A DNA stretch of 64,000 bases from Hyperoplus lanceolatus (GCA_026929865.2 CM049396.1:39727001-39791000); one strand, 5' to 3'. Shown: positions 46,101 through 56,895, numbered from the stretch's first letter. Translations and numbers: made by a program. Notes: generated from the letters alone by a model not told the origin.

Positions 46101-46398
46101 CTTATCAGCTTTGTGAATAGGTTTTAAGAAATTACTCCTTACTAAGAACTTTTAGTGCTCCTTAGGAGTACTCTTAGTGCTAAGATCAAATGTTTTGTGA
46201 ATACGGCCCCTGGGGCCGTAGGTCCTAACGTGCTGATTTAGGAGTAACTCTCAAAAATAAGGGGCGTTTCACTCCTAATTTTAGGACTCCTAACTTTTTA
46301 AGATAAGTGTAATTCACAAAGCATTTTAGTGCTAAAACTAGCTCCTAAATCTATAAAAAGCTAGGAGTCCTCGAGAGGACTCCTAAGTCACTAAGAGT

Positions 46399-47422
46399 CT
46401 ATTCACACATGCCGTGTTTAGTTCGGTTGAAACGAACTCAGGTGCACTTCCGCCTTCGGTGCGCATTTTTCAGGCAGGTGTGAAACAGCAATCGCACTCG
46501 GGGGCGGACCAAACAAGCGGTCCGAGACCCAGCTGAAGAGGTGGTCTCGGTGCGCTTCCATACGCACTCTGCTGCAGTTCGTTTGTGGTGTGAATTTTTC
46601 CGGACTCAATCCGACCCAAATGCAGGAGGCACTGTGCCTTTTCTTTCTTTTCTTTTTTAATACATCGCCGTCAGCTTCACATTATAGGAAAGTGTTGTTG
46701 TCGCCATTGTTAGGACGATAAGTTTTGGTTTGACCGGGAGCAAAGAACAATATATTACATTTCATAGACATGACGCGTAAAAATACTGATGTGTTCAGCG
46801 ATCAGATGAAGGAGAGGGGAGCGTCTCTCGCACAGTGCCAACAGGTTCACGCTGCGCAAGAAGTGTGTGTTTTTATTTTGCTTCTCATGTACGCTAATAG
46901 GCTACAATCCCCGTGTCAGTTTGGAGCTGAGCTGTGCCGAACATACACCCAGCTGATACACAGCTTAATCAGCTGAGTGTCAGTTTGAGCCTATTCTTCT
47001 CGCGAGCTGCGCGTCCAGCAGCAAAAATACAGTAAAAATTATGTTTCACATAGTAGGCTACAAGCCACATAACGTGGCATTGTCATAGGGCTATATATTA
47101 TAACCATATGAAACAACAATAATTTGATTTTTTTCTTCTTTATTTATAGGTTAGATGTAGATCTTTTTATTATTTTTAACCCCATATTATATCAATTATA
47201 TATTTCGCAGTTTTTACTTCGTACTTCCTGCTTCTCTCGACCCCAGAATGTCTGTCCAATGAATGAATGACCTCAGATCACGTGTGGTTTTGCTTCCGAA
47301 TGCTGGTTCACTTGCAAAAGGGGCTATTTGAAAGTGGACCACACCGAACAAAAAAAATCTGAACTCTATTTGGTCTGGACCAAAGCAAGTGCACTAGCGG
47401 ACTTTCCCAGTGTGAATACACC
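46399..47422. mobile_element. hAT-like element inserted in copy B
   Basis: CTAAGAGT occurs at 46391-46398 and 47423-47430, and copy A has a single CTAAGAGT (about 36719-36726), its empty site. The ends share tattcacac (inverted gtgtgaata). It is 1024 bp long with no transposase; a 68-codon frame from 46770 is unsupported. Confidence 0.75.
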
Positions 47423-47699
47423 CTAAGAGTAAATCACAGACAACCATTTGATGGTGTTTTGGAGAGATGTAATGCTAGTGAGCTTTATAAAAGGTACCTT
47501 TAATAAGGTAATAAATAAAGTAAGGGTTTAATGATCTTAGTAAAGCTATATTTAGAAAGTATAGGCACATTTATATGTATTATATTGTTATAAAAAAAAT
47601 ATTTAGTAAGTTCATTTTCCTCCAGTTGCTTTGGGTTTATGATGCACTGAAAGTTACTGTTGGTGTCACGTTTGGGTTTAATTTCCTACTAGAGTAGGC

Positions 47700-47933
47700 C
47701 TATATGTGGCGCTTCGCAGCATCTCCTCTGTTCCACAGATCCGCTACTGTATAGTTGCACGTCTCGCCTTTTTCCTTTCGCATGTACTTTACGATTTCGC
47801 CGGCTGTTGTTTCTAAATTGTGAATTTCCTGGTTTGTCGCTGTCTGACTATTGCTGCATAGTCCGCCATTGAGAGAAATACAGTGAGAGTGCATGGCATG
47901 CAGCTGTTCAATGAGGATATTTTTCCGATTCAA
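47700..47933 (-). CDS. Accessory-protein-like frame of copy B (partial)
   Basis: 77 codons: MNRKNILIEQLHAMHSHCIS, GGLCSNSQTATNQEIHNLET, then VKYMRKEKGE and the end DLWNRGDAAKRHI. The same reading frame is kept in copy A with mostly conservative changes, which suggests it was once coding. I do not recognise a complete domain. It could be the last exon of the Myb-like partner protein of a Harbinger transposon, but the rest of such a gene and its transposase are not in the element. Confidence 0.4.
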   Translation of the reverse strand: MNRKNILIEQLHAMHSHCISLNGGLCSNSQTATNQEIHNLETTAGEIVKYMRKEKGETCNYTVADLWNRGDAAKRHI

Positions 47934-48274
47934 ATCATTGTAAAATTTAAAATGAATAGACCTATGTGGCGCTATTGTAGGTTAATTATGAACAAATGTG
48001 TGGGAAACCCTGCAGTATCTTGGTTTCATGTTAAATCAGTGTCACTTGTCATTAATTGTATATAAAAACTCTTTACTTTAATACAGCGACACGATATGGA
48101 TATCTCCCACAGTGTTTCCATCATAAATTCACTCTTAGCTCTCATTCCCTCTCAGCCAATCACTGTGGGCATAGAAGGTATGAACATGACGTCATCCATA
48201 GCAACAGGGTCAACACCGCCCTCTAGTCTTAGCTAAGGAGTCCCTCCCATTCCTTAGTAAAAGTTGGTCTTATC

Positions 48275-48874
48275 TAGCCTGGCTCCGCCCGCCCGCCCGC
48301 CTACTTCTGGCCAAATTTCATTTTCCCTTCAGTAGTCAGTCTGGGTGTACAGCGCATTTCCCAGATTCTCCGGAGAATCTACGATCGTCCAATCAGCGAA
48401 CAGAGCGAGTGGCTGAGAACGCTCCAGTTTCAGTTGAATGCTGCGTTCCTTTATACTCGGAAGGAGATTTCCGACTTGGTAGTTCTGAGTTCCGACCTGT
48501 CTGTGTTCCAGTGCATCTGCTCGCGAAAGTATGGACGCCTAAAACCTTTCTCGTCCAAATAACTAAACGTTAGGCTCTAACAAGTTACTGTTGCCAGGTA
48601 CCGGTAGATTCATAGACTACAATATATAGTGAAGTCGGAAATTTCCGAGTTCCCTGTCCAACTGAAAGGCACCATCAAAAGCCGGCTCATGACACAAGTG
48701 ATGACCAAACGTGATGCGATTGGTTGGCTAATCCAGAGTGGCACTGGGCAGATCCAATAGTTTTAAACTTCGACAGACACCCGCCTCCAAGTCAGTTAAC
48801 GTTTGCCAATTACAGCACTTCCAGACCTTCTGTACAAATTAAATGAAGTACGATGGTCTGGTTGGACCAGGCTA
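48275..48874. mobile_element. 600-bp DNA element inserted in copy B
   Basis: GGTCTTATC is duplicated at 48266-48274 and 48875-48883. The element starts TAGCCTGGCTCCG and ends ggaccaggcta. The 9-bp repeat could be 8 bp plus one chance base. Copy A took the DIRS insertion at the same ttggtcttatc site, so this spot was hit twice. Confidence 0.75.
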
Positions 48875-49088
48875 GGTCTTATCAGCTTTGTGAATAGGTT
48901 TTAAGAAATGACTCCTTACTAAGAACTTTTAGTGCTCCTTAGGAGTACTCTTAGCGCTAAGATAAAATGTTTTGTGAATACGGCCCCAGAATCCTATGTC
49001 TCTGACCAATTCTCGAAATTCTCAGGGGAGCTTCTGTTTAATAAGTGCTCTTCCTCTTCCTGTGACATCCCCCCCATGAAGTCATATA

Positions 49089-49501
49089 GGTTGCGTTCCG
49101 AATCGCATACTCTTTCTTTTTTCTATTCTATATACTACATCCGACAATGAAAATAATCTTGTTAGGATGCAGTAGGCATACTATTGGGACATACTTTTCT
49201 CTCTTATTTCATCATAACATTGTGCCTTGATCTTGCCTCTTGCTTTTATATCCGTCGCATCCCCGTTTGTTTTCATATGGAGGCTTCGTCGATGTTACGT
49301 CACTTCACTTCACGTGCGCACTGGATTGTGGGTCAGAATTGCCCAAATAGGATGCACTTTTCAACACTAACAATCTTGGCCGCATGAAGTAGGACATCCG
49401 GGTACTTCTAACCATCCTAAATCTGGCCACAAGAATCGGGACATCCTAAATCTTTTTTCTACATACTATATAGTAGAAAGTATGCGATTCGGAACGCAAC
49501 C
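49089..49501. mobile_element. 413-bp MITE with clean terminal repeats
   Basis: The left end GGTTGCGTTCCGAATCGCAT is repeated exactly, inverted, at the right end (49482-49501). ATA lies on both sides. It sits in the right part of the outer element (32732-49638). A decayed relative lies at 6938-7205. Confidence 0.75.
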
Positions 49502-49978
49502 ATAATTTCAGTTGTGTGACATTCATGCTAATCCTGTAGTGAATTTTTTTTGAAAAAACTTTGTTAGAAAAGGAAATAAACACATTTGAGTTTAGGTGTC
49601 CCAGATTACCCAATGTCCCAGATTACCCGAATTCACCCTAGTCCTATAATTGTCAGCCATCGGTGTTATAGCAGCAATGTGTAAATTGCAATTCATTCAC
49701 TAGATTGTTCCTATGGAAATAGGATAGGCTAATTGAGGCGTTTTGGAATATATTTATGTATATATTTGTCCTGCAGGTGGCCGCGATGTCCCTAAAAGCA
49801 TACAGTCTACAGGAAAATGAAATATTTTAGAGCAAGTTGCTAGGCAACGACATTGTTTGGGGTCCGCGTTCTGACAACTGTACGTGCAGTCATTCATAAA
49901 CTCTTACAATAGATAAGAGATGAAGATAAATACAACAACATTAGAGTTACTAAGTGAAATGAGTTATTTGAGTCTGCG

Positions 49979-50810
49979 ATCAGACCCGACCCGACACAAC
50001 AGCGTGCATGTCCGCACAAAAACAACAACAACACGGCCAACAACTGTGCCAAAAGACAAACTTAACAGCACAAATAGCCTAGCATTAAAACAGCATTGCA
50101 TATTCACGGCAGCTACATCTACATAACAAACACAGTTACAGCAGCATCGGTGCACGGCGGCACAACATAAAGCCAAGTAGCCACCATTACCCTACCTGGC
50201 TGTGACAGGGGACCGTGGCTGGCGTAGATCAACACCGGTGCTTCGCTGTACTGGTTGTGAAAGTCCCACAGACATAGCCGTCATGTTTGGGTTCATATTA
50301 TGAGGCGCTAGCCGCCCGCACACAACCGGGTGAGTTAACTAATGCTATACGGCGCTAACTTGTCTTATCGGCTAAAGCACAGCCGCACATATTCACTGAA
50401 TTAACCAGGAAGTCCATTCTCCTGGTTTACTCTTCCCACGTTTTCTTTTCCCGAGCTGCTGTCATACAGCACCAGCTCGGCTGCCTGCAATACATTTTCC
50501 TCCTCGGTGTCTCTCATCAGCCTCTGTGTACAGTACACTGTTCTCCGACTGTGCATGTGAATGTATGTGACGTCGGGTCAAGCCCAACACTGATTGGCCA
50601 ACGCGGCTAATCGGCACGCGTAGGAGCGTAAAAAGTTACATTTTTTGAACTACGCACGTATACGCGGCTCACACGCAGCTAAAATGTTGCTTTAGCTCGA
50701 GTGACGCATCTACGCACCATGTACGCGCTCAAACCAATGGTTCCCTATGGAAAAATAGCCGATTTTATACGCGTCTGTACACGTGTGACATGTGTAGTGT
50801 GTTCGCACCT
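49979..50810. mobile_element. Insert in the left arm, absent from the right arm
   Basis: The right arm reads continuously gagtctgatagtagagag (on its complement), whereas the left reads gagtctg, then 832 bp, then atagtggagag. The insert ends ...tgtagtgtgttcgcacc. I cannot define clear terminal repeats. Confidence 0.55.
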
Positions 50811-51327
50811 TGATAGTGGAGAGAGATCAGAACATATCGCTGTTCCACACACCGCGGCTCGTCCAGCACAACTCAGACAGCTGAGTACTGTCTGATGAGC
50901 CGGACAGAGAGCATCGGAGGGATCCTCCGCCTCAAAACATAATTATAAAACAAGAGGTCCAAAACACAGATGATGAACACAGGACTGTAAAAATCTAGTT
51001 CAATATCTAACCTGTAAAGGCCGGTTATACGCTAAACAGCGTCTAAACTGCCTGCTTTCCTACTGTGCAGACGCTTTTCTGCTTGCTCTCTCCTCCTCTT
51101 GCACTTTTTGCTTACATTCTTATTTTTCCTCGATAATAAATTTAGCAGCAGCTCCTGGATACATACAAATCAAAGGGACTGTAATATATTTTTACTTTTA
51201 TAGATACTGCAGGCATTTTTGGACACTTTTACGACCTTCTCAATAGAACGTGAGGGGGGGCCTAACAACAGGACAAGCCTGTGGTGACTGGAAGCGAGGC
51301 GCTAAGCTAAAGCTAATTAGCAGCAAG

Positions 51328-52794
51328 ATGCCTCCCTTATCTAACGAGGACTATCAAACACTCCTACAGAGGATTACAGCACTGGAAACAAAAATTAATC
51401 GAATAGAAATGAACATTGAAGTGAATGGACTATGTGGGAACGACAACACTCTACCAGTGACTTTAAACAGTGGACAAGATCGAGCTAACGCACAGCTAAC
51501 TAGCACTGACAAGGCTATGAAGAAACAAAAGGGCCGTGTCCAGGTTAGTGATAACCCTCCCTGGAATCGTCTTGGTGGAAGGCCAAAGAGATTGGAACAG
51601 GGAGGACGGATAACCGGCAGGGCCGAGCACCATAAGATGACTGATCTGGATGGCTGGCCTGCGTTATCACTCAGGCACGGTGCCTCCTCAACCCCCGCGC
51701 CTCGGAGGCCGCAGCAATGGATTACTGCAAGGGGGAGAGGTAACAACAACAAACTTCCACAGCAAACAAGTGTGCAAGTGTCGAACCGGTTTACTCCACT
51801 GATGCAAGTCCCTGGATTTCCCTCTGATGACCAAGATAGCATAGCGCCTTCACACAACAAGGTAAGGCCCGAAAGCCAAGAGCCACAGAGAGAGCTAACA
51901 ACCGGGCTAACCAAGCTAACGACCGGGCCCGAAAACCTGATCGTTGGAGACGTTTCTGTTAGAGATATGAAAAGCATGTTTAGTGTTGATACCAAAGTAC
52001 TCTGCTTTCCCAATGATATGGTGTCGGACCTAGAAGAGAGAATCCTGGAAATTGCAGCTGCACACACAACTGTAAAGAACATCATTCTGCACATCGGTTC
52101 AAATGATGTTGTAAGACAAGAGTCTGAAATGTTGAAACAGGACTTTAAGAATCTCCTGAACACGGTCAGCTCACTGAATGCTGAGGTGTTTATCAGTGGT
52201 CCTCTGCCACCAATCAGAAGAGGACCTGAGCGATTCACTAGACTGTTAGCACTGAACACATGGCTTTCAACTGCGTGCCCTGATCACTCAGTGCATTTTA
52301 TTGACAATTTTAACATTTTCTGGAACCGCAAGCAGCTTTTTAAGACAGATGGACTTTGTCTAAATAAGGCTGGAGTCAAACTATTCACATCCAACGTGAT
52401 GTACGTCTTACGTCACCAATCTGTTCGTGCCAAGGACAAGGCCCAGGAGGAGAAGATAACACAGCGTACCAGCAGCGCCGAAGGACAACTGCCGGCCCCA
52501 GATGACAGCTCAGACCAGGAGAGATATCAGGGCAGAGAGGAGGGGGCTCCACCCATCCCCGTCTCCCCTGGACCCCGCAGGTCATCACCCTCTCCTACAA
52601 CCACCCTTTCTCCATCCTCTCCTGATCTGGGATTTAAGGAAATTATATGTACCCCCAACAGTCAACGTCCCCCTCAACTCGCCAATCTAAGCCACAGCGC
52701 CCGGCTCTTCACCCCTCCACGTACAATCCCTCTGATCCCACTGCGACATTATCATCATCAGGCTTGGGAGACTGATGATGTCAGCACTTGTTGA
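51328..52794 (+). CDS. LINE ORF1 protein with SGNH-type esterase domain
   Basis: 488 codons from the first ATG (51328) to TGA 52792-52794. An upstream in-frame GTG (51250) is less likely. The N-terminus has a short heptad-like helix (LLQRITALETKINRIEMNI, residues about 10-30), then a basic Gly/Arg-rich linker. The esterase fold follows: LIVGDVSVRD (about 204-213), HIGSND (255-260) and DGLCLNKAG (341-349). Family members have GDS at the first block and a catalytic His in the last (DxxH). Here the Ser position reads GDV and the His position is Cys (codon 52357-52359), so the esterase is probably inactive though the frame is intact. The Pro/Ser-rich C-terminal 90 residues look disordered. Its role in CR1/L2 is RNA-particle assembly and perhaps membrane contact (family knowledge). 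Confidence 0.8.
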   Translation: MPPLSNEDYQTLLQRITALETKINRIEMNIEVNGLCGNDNTLPVTLNSGQDRANAQLTSTDKAMKKQKGRVQVSDNPPWNRLGGRPKRLEQGGRITGRAEHHKMTDLDGWPALSLRHGASSTPAPRRPQQWITARGRGNNNKLPQQTSVQVSNRFTPLMQVPGFPSDDQDSIAPSHNKVRPESQEPQRELTTGLTKLTTGPENLIVGDVSVRDMKSMFSVDTKVLCFPNDMVSDLEERILEIAAAHTTVKNIILHIGSNDVVRQESEMLKQDFKNLLNTVSSLNAEVFISGPLPPIRRGPERFTRLLALNTWLSTACPDHSVHFIDNFNIFWNRKQLFKTDGLCLNKAGVKLFTSNVMYVLRHQSVRAKDKAQEEKITQRTSSAEGQLPAPDDSSDQERYQGREEGAPPIPVSPGPRRSSPSPTTTLSPSSPDLGFKEIICTPNSQRPPQLANLSHSARLFTPPRTIPLIPLRHYHHQAWETDDVSTC

Positions 52795-55769
52795 TATGTG
52801 CCGGGCCGCGGCTACATAGTTAACGCCTACGACTCACAGTATAAGCTGGGGCCCTATTTCTCAAAGTGTATCTCAAGTAACAGGAAATTCTTAAATCCTG
52901 TAAATGTATCAAATCTGATAAGCATTCCTCTTCAGCCACAGTGTGCTCAAATAAATCGGGCTGACAATGCTTCGAACACACTAAATTTAGCTTTATTAAA
53001 CATCAGATCCTTGGCAGGTAAAACATTTTTAATTAATGATCTTATTACTAGGCACAATCTTAATTTTATGTTTTTAACTGAAACTTGGTTAGACCAAGAT
53101 AACAGCTCAGCTGTTCTCATAGAGTCTGCCCCCGCAAATTACAATTTTGTGAGTGAAGCCAGAGTGCATAAAAAAGGAGGGGGGGTTGCTATTCTGTTTA
53201 AAGAATCTCTACAATGCAAAAAGATGTCTTATGGAAATTTTGATTCATTTGAGTATGTGGCTCTGCAGTTAAATTCAGCCTCTAGAGCTATTTTCATCAA
53301 TATCTACCGGCCACCACAATACAATGCAAGCTTTTTGATGAACTTACTGAACTGCTGTCTGTAATATGTACTGAGTTTGACTGTGTATTAATCGTCGGAG
53401 ATTTCAATATTCATACTGACAAACCAGAGGACAGATGTGCGAAAGAACTGTGCTGTGTCCTTGACAACTTTGGACTAAATCAGCATGTTGACAAACCAAC
53501 TCATAACAAAGGGCACACGCTGGACCTTATCATTTCCAGAGGAATGAACATTTCAGACATAACAGTGGCAGATATGGGTCCCCTCACGGACCATTCCTGT
53601 TTATTTTTTGAGAGTAAAATGTCTATGCACACAATTGATCAATCAAAAGTAATCAAAAAGCGGTATATTGCAGAAAATACCAGTGAAACATTCATTCAAG
53701 CATTTTCTTCGATACCACCCCTCCCCTGTAACTCAGTTAAGGAGCTCTTAGACAACTTTAACGGCAAACTTACAAGTGTTATAGATGCTATTGCGCCCAC
53801 TAAGATGAAGGTTGTCTCTGGTAAGAAAAGATCTCCTTGGAGAAATGCCCCGCAGGTCAGAATAGAAAGAAGAGAGTGCCGTAAAGCAGAACGCAGGTGG
53901 CGAAAAACAAATCTCCAGGTTCATTATGACATCTTCAAGGAGAAACTGTGCACGTTTAACTCGGAACTGAGAAATGCAAGGCAGTCTTTCTTTTCTGACA
54001 TCATCACCAAAAACAACAACAATGCACGTGCCCTGTTTGCTACTGTCGACAGATTAACAAACCCTCCTGTGCCAGTAGCGTCTGAGCATCTCTCCACGAG
54101 GGCCTGCAATGAATTTGCCTCCTTCTTTACTGAGAAAATTCACAAAATTAGACAAGCTGTCACTGCATCAATACCAAGTTCAACATATGTATTCCCTCTT
54201 AAAATCAATTCAAATGCAATGACAGAATTTTATCTTATAAACCACAAAAACCTGGAGGACATTATACAACACCTGAACTCCTCATCCTGTTGTCTTGACA
54301 TTCTGCCCACAGGCTTCTTTAAAACTGTTTTTAGCTGTATGGCCTCAGATGTTCTACAAATTGTCAACATGTCCCTTCAGACAGGTGTATTCCCACAGGC
54401 CCTGAAAACAGCAGTCATCAAGCCACTCCTAAAAAAGAACAATCTAGATACATCACTCATGAAAAATTATAGGCCCATATCTAACCTACCATTTTTAAGT
54501 AAAATCATTGAAAAAGCTGTTTATCAACAGCTAAATAACTACTTAGCAATGAATAACTGCTTTGATATCTTCCAGTCAGGATTTCGACAACACCACAGCA
54601 CTGGGACTGCTCTGGTTAAGGTCCTCAATGACATCCATTTAAACACAGACAGTGGCAAAAGTTCTGTCTTAGTTTTACTGGATCTCAGTGCCGCTTTTGA
54701 CACAGTTGACCACAGCATATTACTAGATCGACTAGCAAACTGGGTTGGACTTTCTGGAACTGTACTAAGCTGGTTTGAATCCTACTTAAAGGATAGAGAC
54801 TACTATGTGTCAATAGGCAATTTCACATCTGAGCGGACAAATATTGAATGCGGGGTCCCCCAAGGTTCCATTCTTGGCCCTCTTCTATTTAACATCTACA
54901 TGCTCCCACTAGCTCAGATTATGAATAAGAACAAATTATGCTACCATAATTATGCAGACAACACTCAAATTTACATAACAATATCACCAGGAGACTACAG
55001 TCCGATACAGGCACTGAGTACTTACTCAGTGCCTGCATTGAACAAATCAATGATTGGATGTGCCAAAATTTCCTTCAATTAAACAACGATAAAACTGAAG
55101 TAATTGTCTTTGGTGCCAAAGATGAACAATTAAAAGTCAGCGCACAGCTTACATCCGTTATGTTAGAAACCACACCCCAAGCCAGAAATCTTGGTGTTGT
55201 TGTAGACTCCGACTTGAATTTCAAGAAACACATAAAATCAATTAATAAATCAGCCTACTACCACCTAAAAAACATATCAAGAATTAAAGGGCTTATGTCT
55301 CAGCAAGATTTAGAAAAACTTGTCCATGCATTTATCTTTAGTAGACTTGACTACTGTAACAGTGTCCTTGCTGGCCTTCCAAAAAAATCTATCAGACAGA
55401 TTCAGCTAATTCAGAACACTGCTGCTCGAGTCCTCACTAGGACCAAAAAAGTAGATCACATTACCCCAGTTCTGAGGTCTTTACACTGGCTTCCAGTCAC
55501 TCAAAGAATTGATGTTGGTTTATAAAGCACTAAATGGTTTAGGGCCAAAATACATTACTGATATGCTGATACGTTATGAACCGTCCAGAGCCCTTAGGTC
55601 GTCTGGGACAGGTCTACTTACAGTCCCTAGAGTTAGGACTAAACAAGGAGAAGCAGCTTTTAGTTATTATGCACCAAAAATCTGGAACAAACTCCCAGAG
55701 AACTTGAGGTCTGCTGCAACTCTCAGTTCTTTTAAATCGAGTCTGAAGACTTTTTTGTTTCCATTTTAA
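52795..55769 (+). pseudogene. LINE ORF2 (endonuclease plus reverse transcriptase), three frameshifts
   Basis: The order is apurinic-type endonuclease (LNIRSLAGK, FLTETWL, YRPPQY, then IVGDFNIHTD and TDHS), then reverse transcriptase (YRPISNLPFLSKIIEK, FQSGFRQHHST, VLLDLSAAFDTVDH, GVPQGSILGPLLF), the palm motif and a C-terminal tail (WLPVTQRI, RYEPSRALRSS, APKIWNKLPE). Frames change near 53330, 55040 and 55505; the last loses about 10 nt. The catalytic YADD reads YADN (Asn codon 54960-54962), so polymerase activity would be lost even without the frameshifts. It begins directly after the ORF1 stop, in the same frame. Confidence 0.85.
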
Positions 55770-55979
55770 CCTGCAATTTTCATTTTATTTGCTTTTAAAT
55801 GTTTTTAAATCGAGTTTTAAATCGAGTTTTTTTTTTTTTTTTTTTGCTTCTTTTATTCGCTTTTAAATGTTTTATAATGTGTTTTATGTATTCTAATCTT
55901 GCCCCTGTAAAGCACTTTGAGTGGCCTTGTGTCTGAATTGTGCTATATAAATAAACTTGCCTTGCCTTGCCTTGCCTTG

Positions 55980-56193
55980 AATCTTACAAGAAGAAGAAGA
56001 AATTCTTCATTGCTTGAGTAGGCTATGGCTGTGTTCGGAAAGCCATACTAGTGTCCTACATCCTACATACTCACCATCTATATACTGCATACTGTCTACT
56101 CAAAGATCGATTGTGTATGCGAGGTGCGTCAAAACTTTTTCAGTTGAAGTATACTCAAGCAATGAAGAATTTCTTCTTCTTCTTGTAAGATTC
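55980..56193. repeat. Palindrome with 41-bp arms at the LINE 3' border
   Basis: aatcttacaagaagaagaag... (55980-56020) is inverted at 56153-56193. The centre (56021-56152) is a small element with ggctgtgttcggaaagccat, and that element recurs inverted at about 56742-56895. Confidence 0.7.
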
Positions 56194-56741
56194 AGGCAGT
56201 TTAGACGCTGTTTAGCGTATAACCGCCCTCTACAGGTTAGATATTGAACTAAATTTACAGTTCTGTGTTCATCATCTGTGTTTTGGACCTCTTGTTTTAT
56301 AATTATGTTTTGAGGCGGAGGATCCCTCCGACGCTCTATTGTCAGTGAGTTGAGCTGGACGAGCCGCGGTGTGTGGAACAGCGATCTGTTCTGATCTCTC
56401 TCTACTATCAGACTCACATCACTCATTTCACTTAGTAACTCTAATGTTGTTAGGTATTTATCTTCATCTCTTATCTATTGTAAGAGTTTATGAATGACTG
56501 CACGTACAGTTGTCAGATCGCAGACCCCAAACAATGTTGTTGCCTAGCAACTTGCTCGAAAATATTTCATTTTCCTGGGTGGGTAGAATTGACCCAGTGC
56601 ATTGTGGGGCGGTTGAGTAGGAAAAGTATACAATCGATTCATACCCAAAATCTTCCCGGAAGTTAGTACTCATCCGGGAATTTCTCGCATACCCAAACTT
56701 GCATACCCAACCGTCACACACTCAAATTGAAGTTAAAATGA

Positions 56742-56895
56742 GTATGAGTAGGACGTTAGTATGGCTTTCCGAACACAGCCTATACTTCAACTGAAAACGT
56801 TTCGAAGCACCTCGCATACACAATCGGTCATTGAGTAGACAGTATGCAGTATAGAGCTGGTGAGTATGTAGGATGTAGGACGCTAGTATGGCTTT
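56742..56895. repeat. Inverted second copy of the 56021-56152 mini-element
   Basis: Shares agtatggctttccgaacaca, ctcgcatacacaatcg, agacagtatgcagtata and gagtatgtaggatgtaggac with the complement of 56021-56152. Both copies end in tagtatggctttcc, so the family has symmetrical termini. Confidence 0.65.

Larger units (their letters stand above)
33542..46210. mobile_element. Harbinger-like element, copy A, with two large insertions
   Basis: The left end GGGGCCATATTCACAAAACA and inverted right end GGGGCCGTATTCACAAAACA form the terminal repeats. Insertions occupy 33697-36658 and 37508-46100. Removing them leaves about 1.1 kb that aligns with copy B over its length. Classification as Harbinger-like comes from the GGGGCC termini and the accessory-protein-like frame; no transposase is seen. 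Confidence 0.7.
46212..48987. mobile_element. Harbinger-like element, copy B, with two insertions
   Basis: Copy B follows copy A head-to-tail with a single base between them, in the same orientation. Its termini (GGGGCCGTA... and inverted GGGGCCGTATTCACAAAACA) match copy A, although the left terminus has lost the attcacaaaacattttaagg stretch. Insertions at 46399-47422 and 48275-48874 are absent from copy A. Confidence 0.7.
32732..49638. mobile_element. Outer DNA transposon split by a 15.4-kb nest
   Basis: The left end GGGTGAATTCGGGTAATGTG and inverted right end GGGTGAATTCGGGTAATCTG match at 19 of 20 bases. Both flanks carry tgggacag/ctgtccca-type motifs (gataatctgggacag at about 32955 and 33370; cccagattaccc at 33340 and 49610-49628). 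Own DNA of the element is 32732-33541 and 48988-49638, minus 49089-49501. Everything between arrived later. It keeps no recognisable transposase. Confidence 0.6.
51055..55979 (+). mobile_element. L2/CR1-like LINE, near full length, inactive
   Basis: It contains a 5' leader, ORF1 (51328-52794), ORF2 (52795-55769, broken), a 3' UTR and a (CTTGC)n tail next to aataaa-type sequence (55949-55979). The borders are set by the uninterrupted right arm of the host palindrome, which reads ctgcctg-aatcttacaag with nothing between. There is no target duplication; at most a TG is shared at the joints. The C-terminal residues and tail resemble fish L2 (Maui-type) elements. Confidence 0.85.
49810..56577. mobile_element. 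Palindromic DNA element interrupted by a LINE
   Basis: Left-arm pieces 49810-49978 and 50811-51054 are inverted at 56577-56413 and 56408-56187 respectively, about 90% identical (aggaaaatgaaatatttt, agcaagttgctagg, gcagtcattcataaactc, aacagcgtctaaactgcctg). The left arm is broken by an 832-bp insert (49979-50810), and the LINE separates the arms. No transposase frame remains. Confidence 0.7.

Noticed and set aside
51354..52259. 301-codon minus-strand frame across LINE ORF1
   Set aside because: Antisense shadow of the LINE ORF1 frame; no family resemblance.
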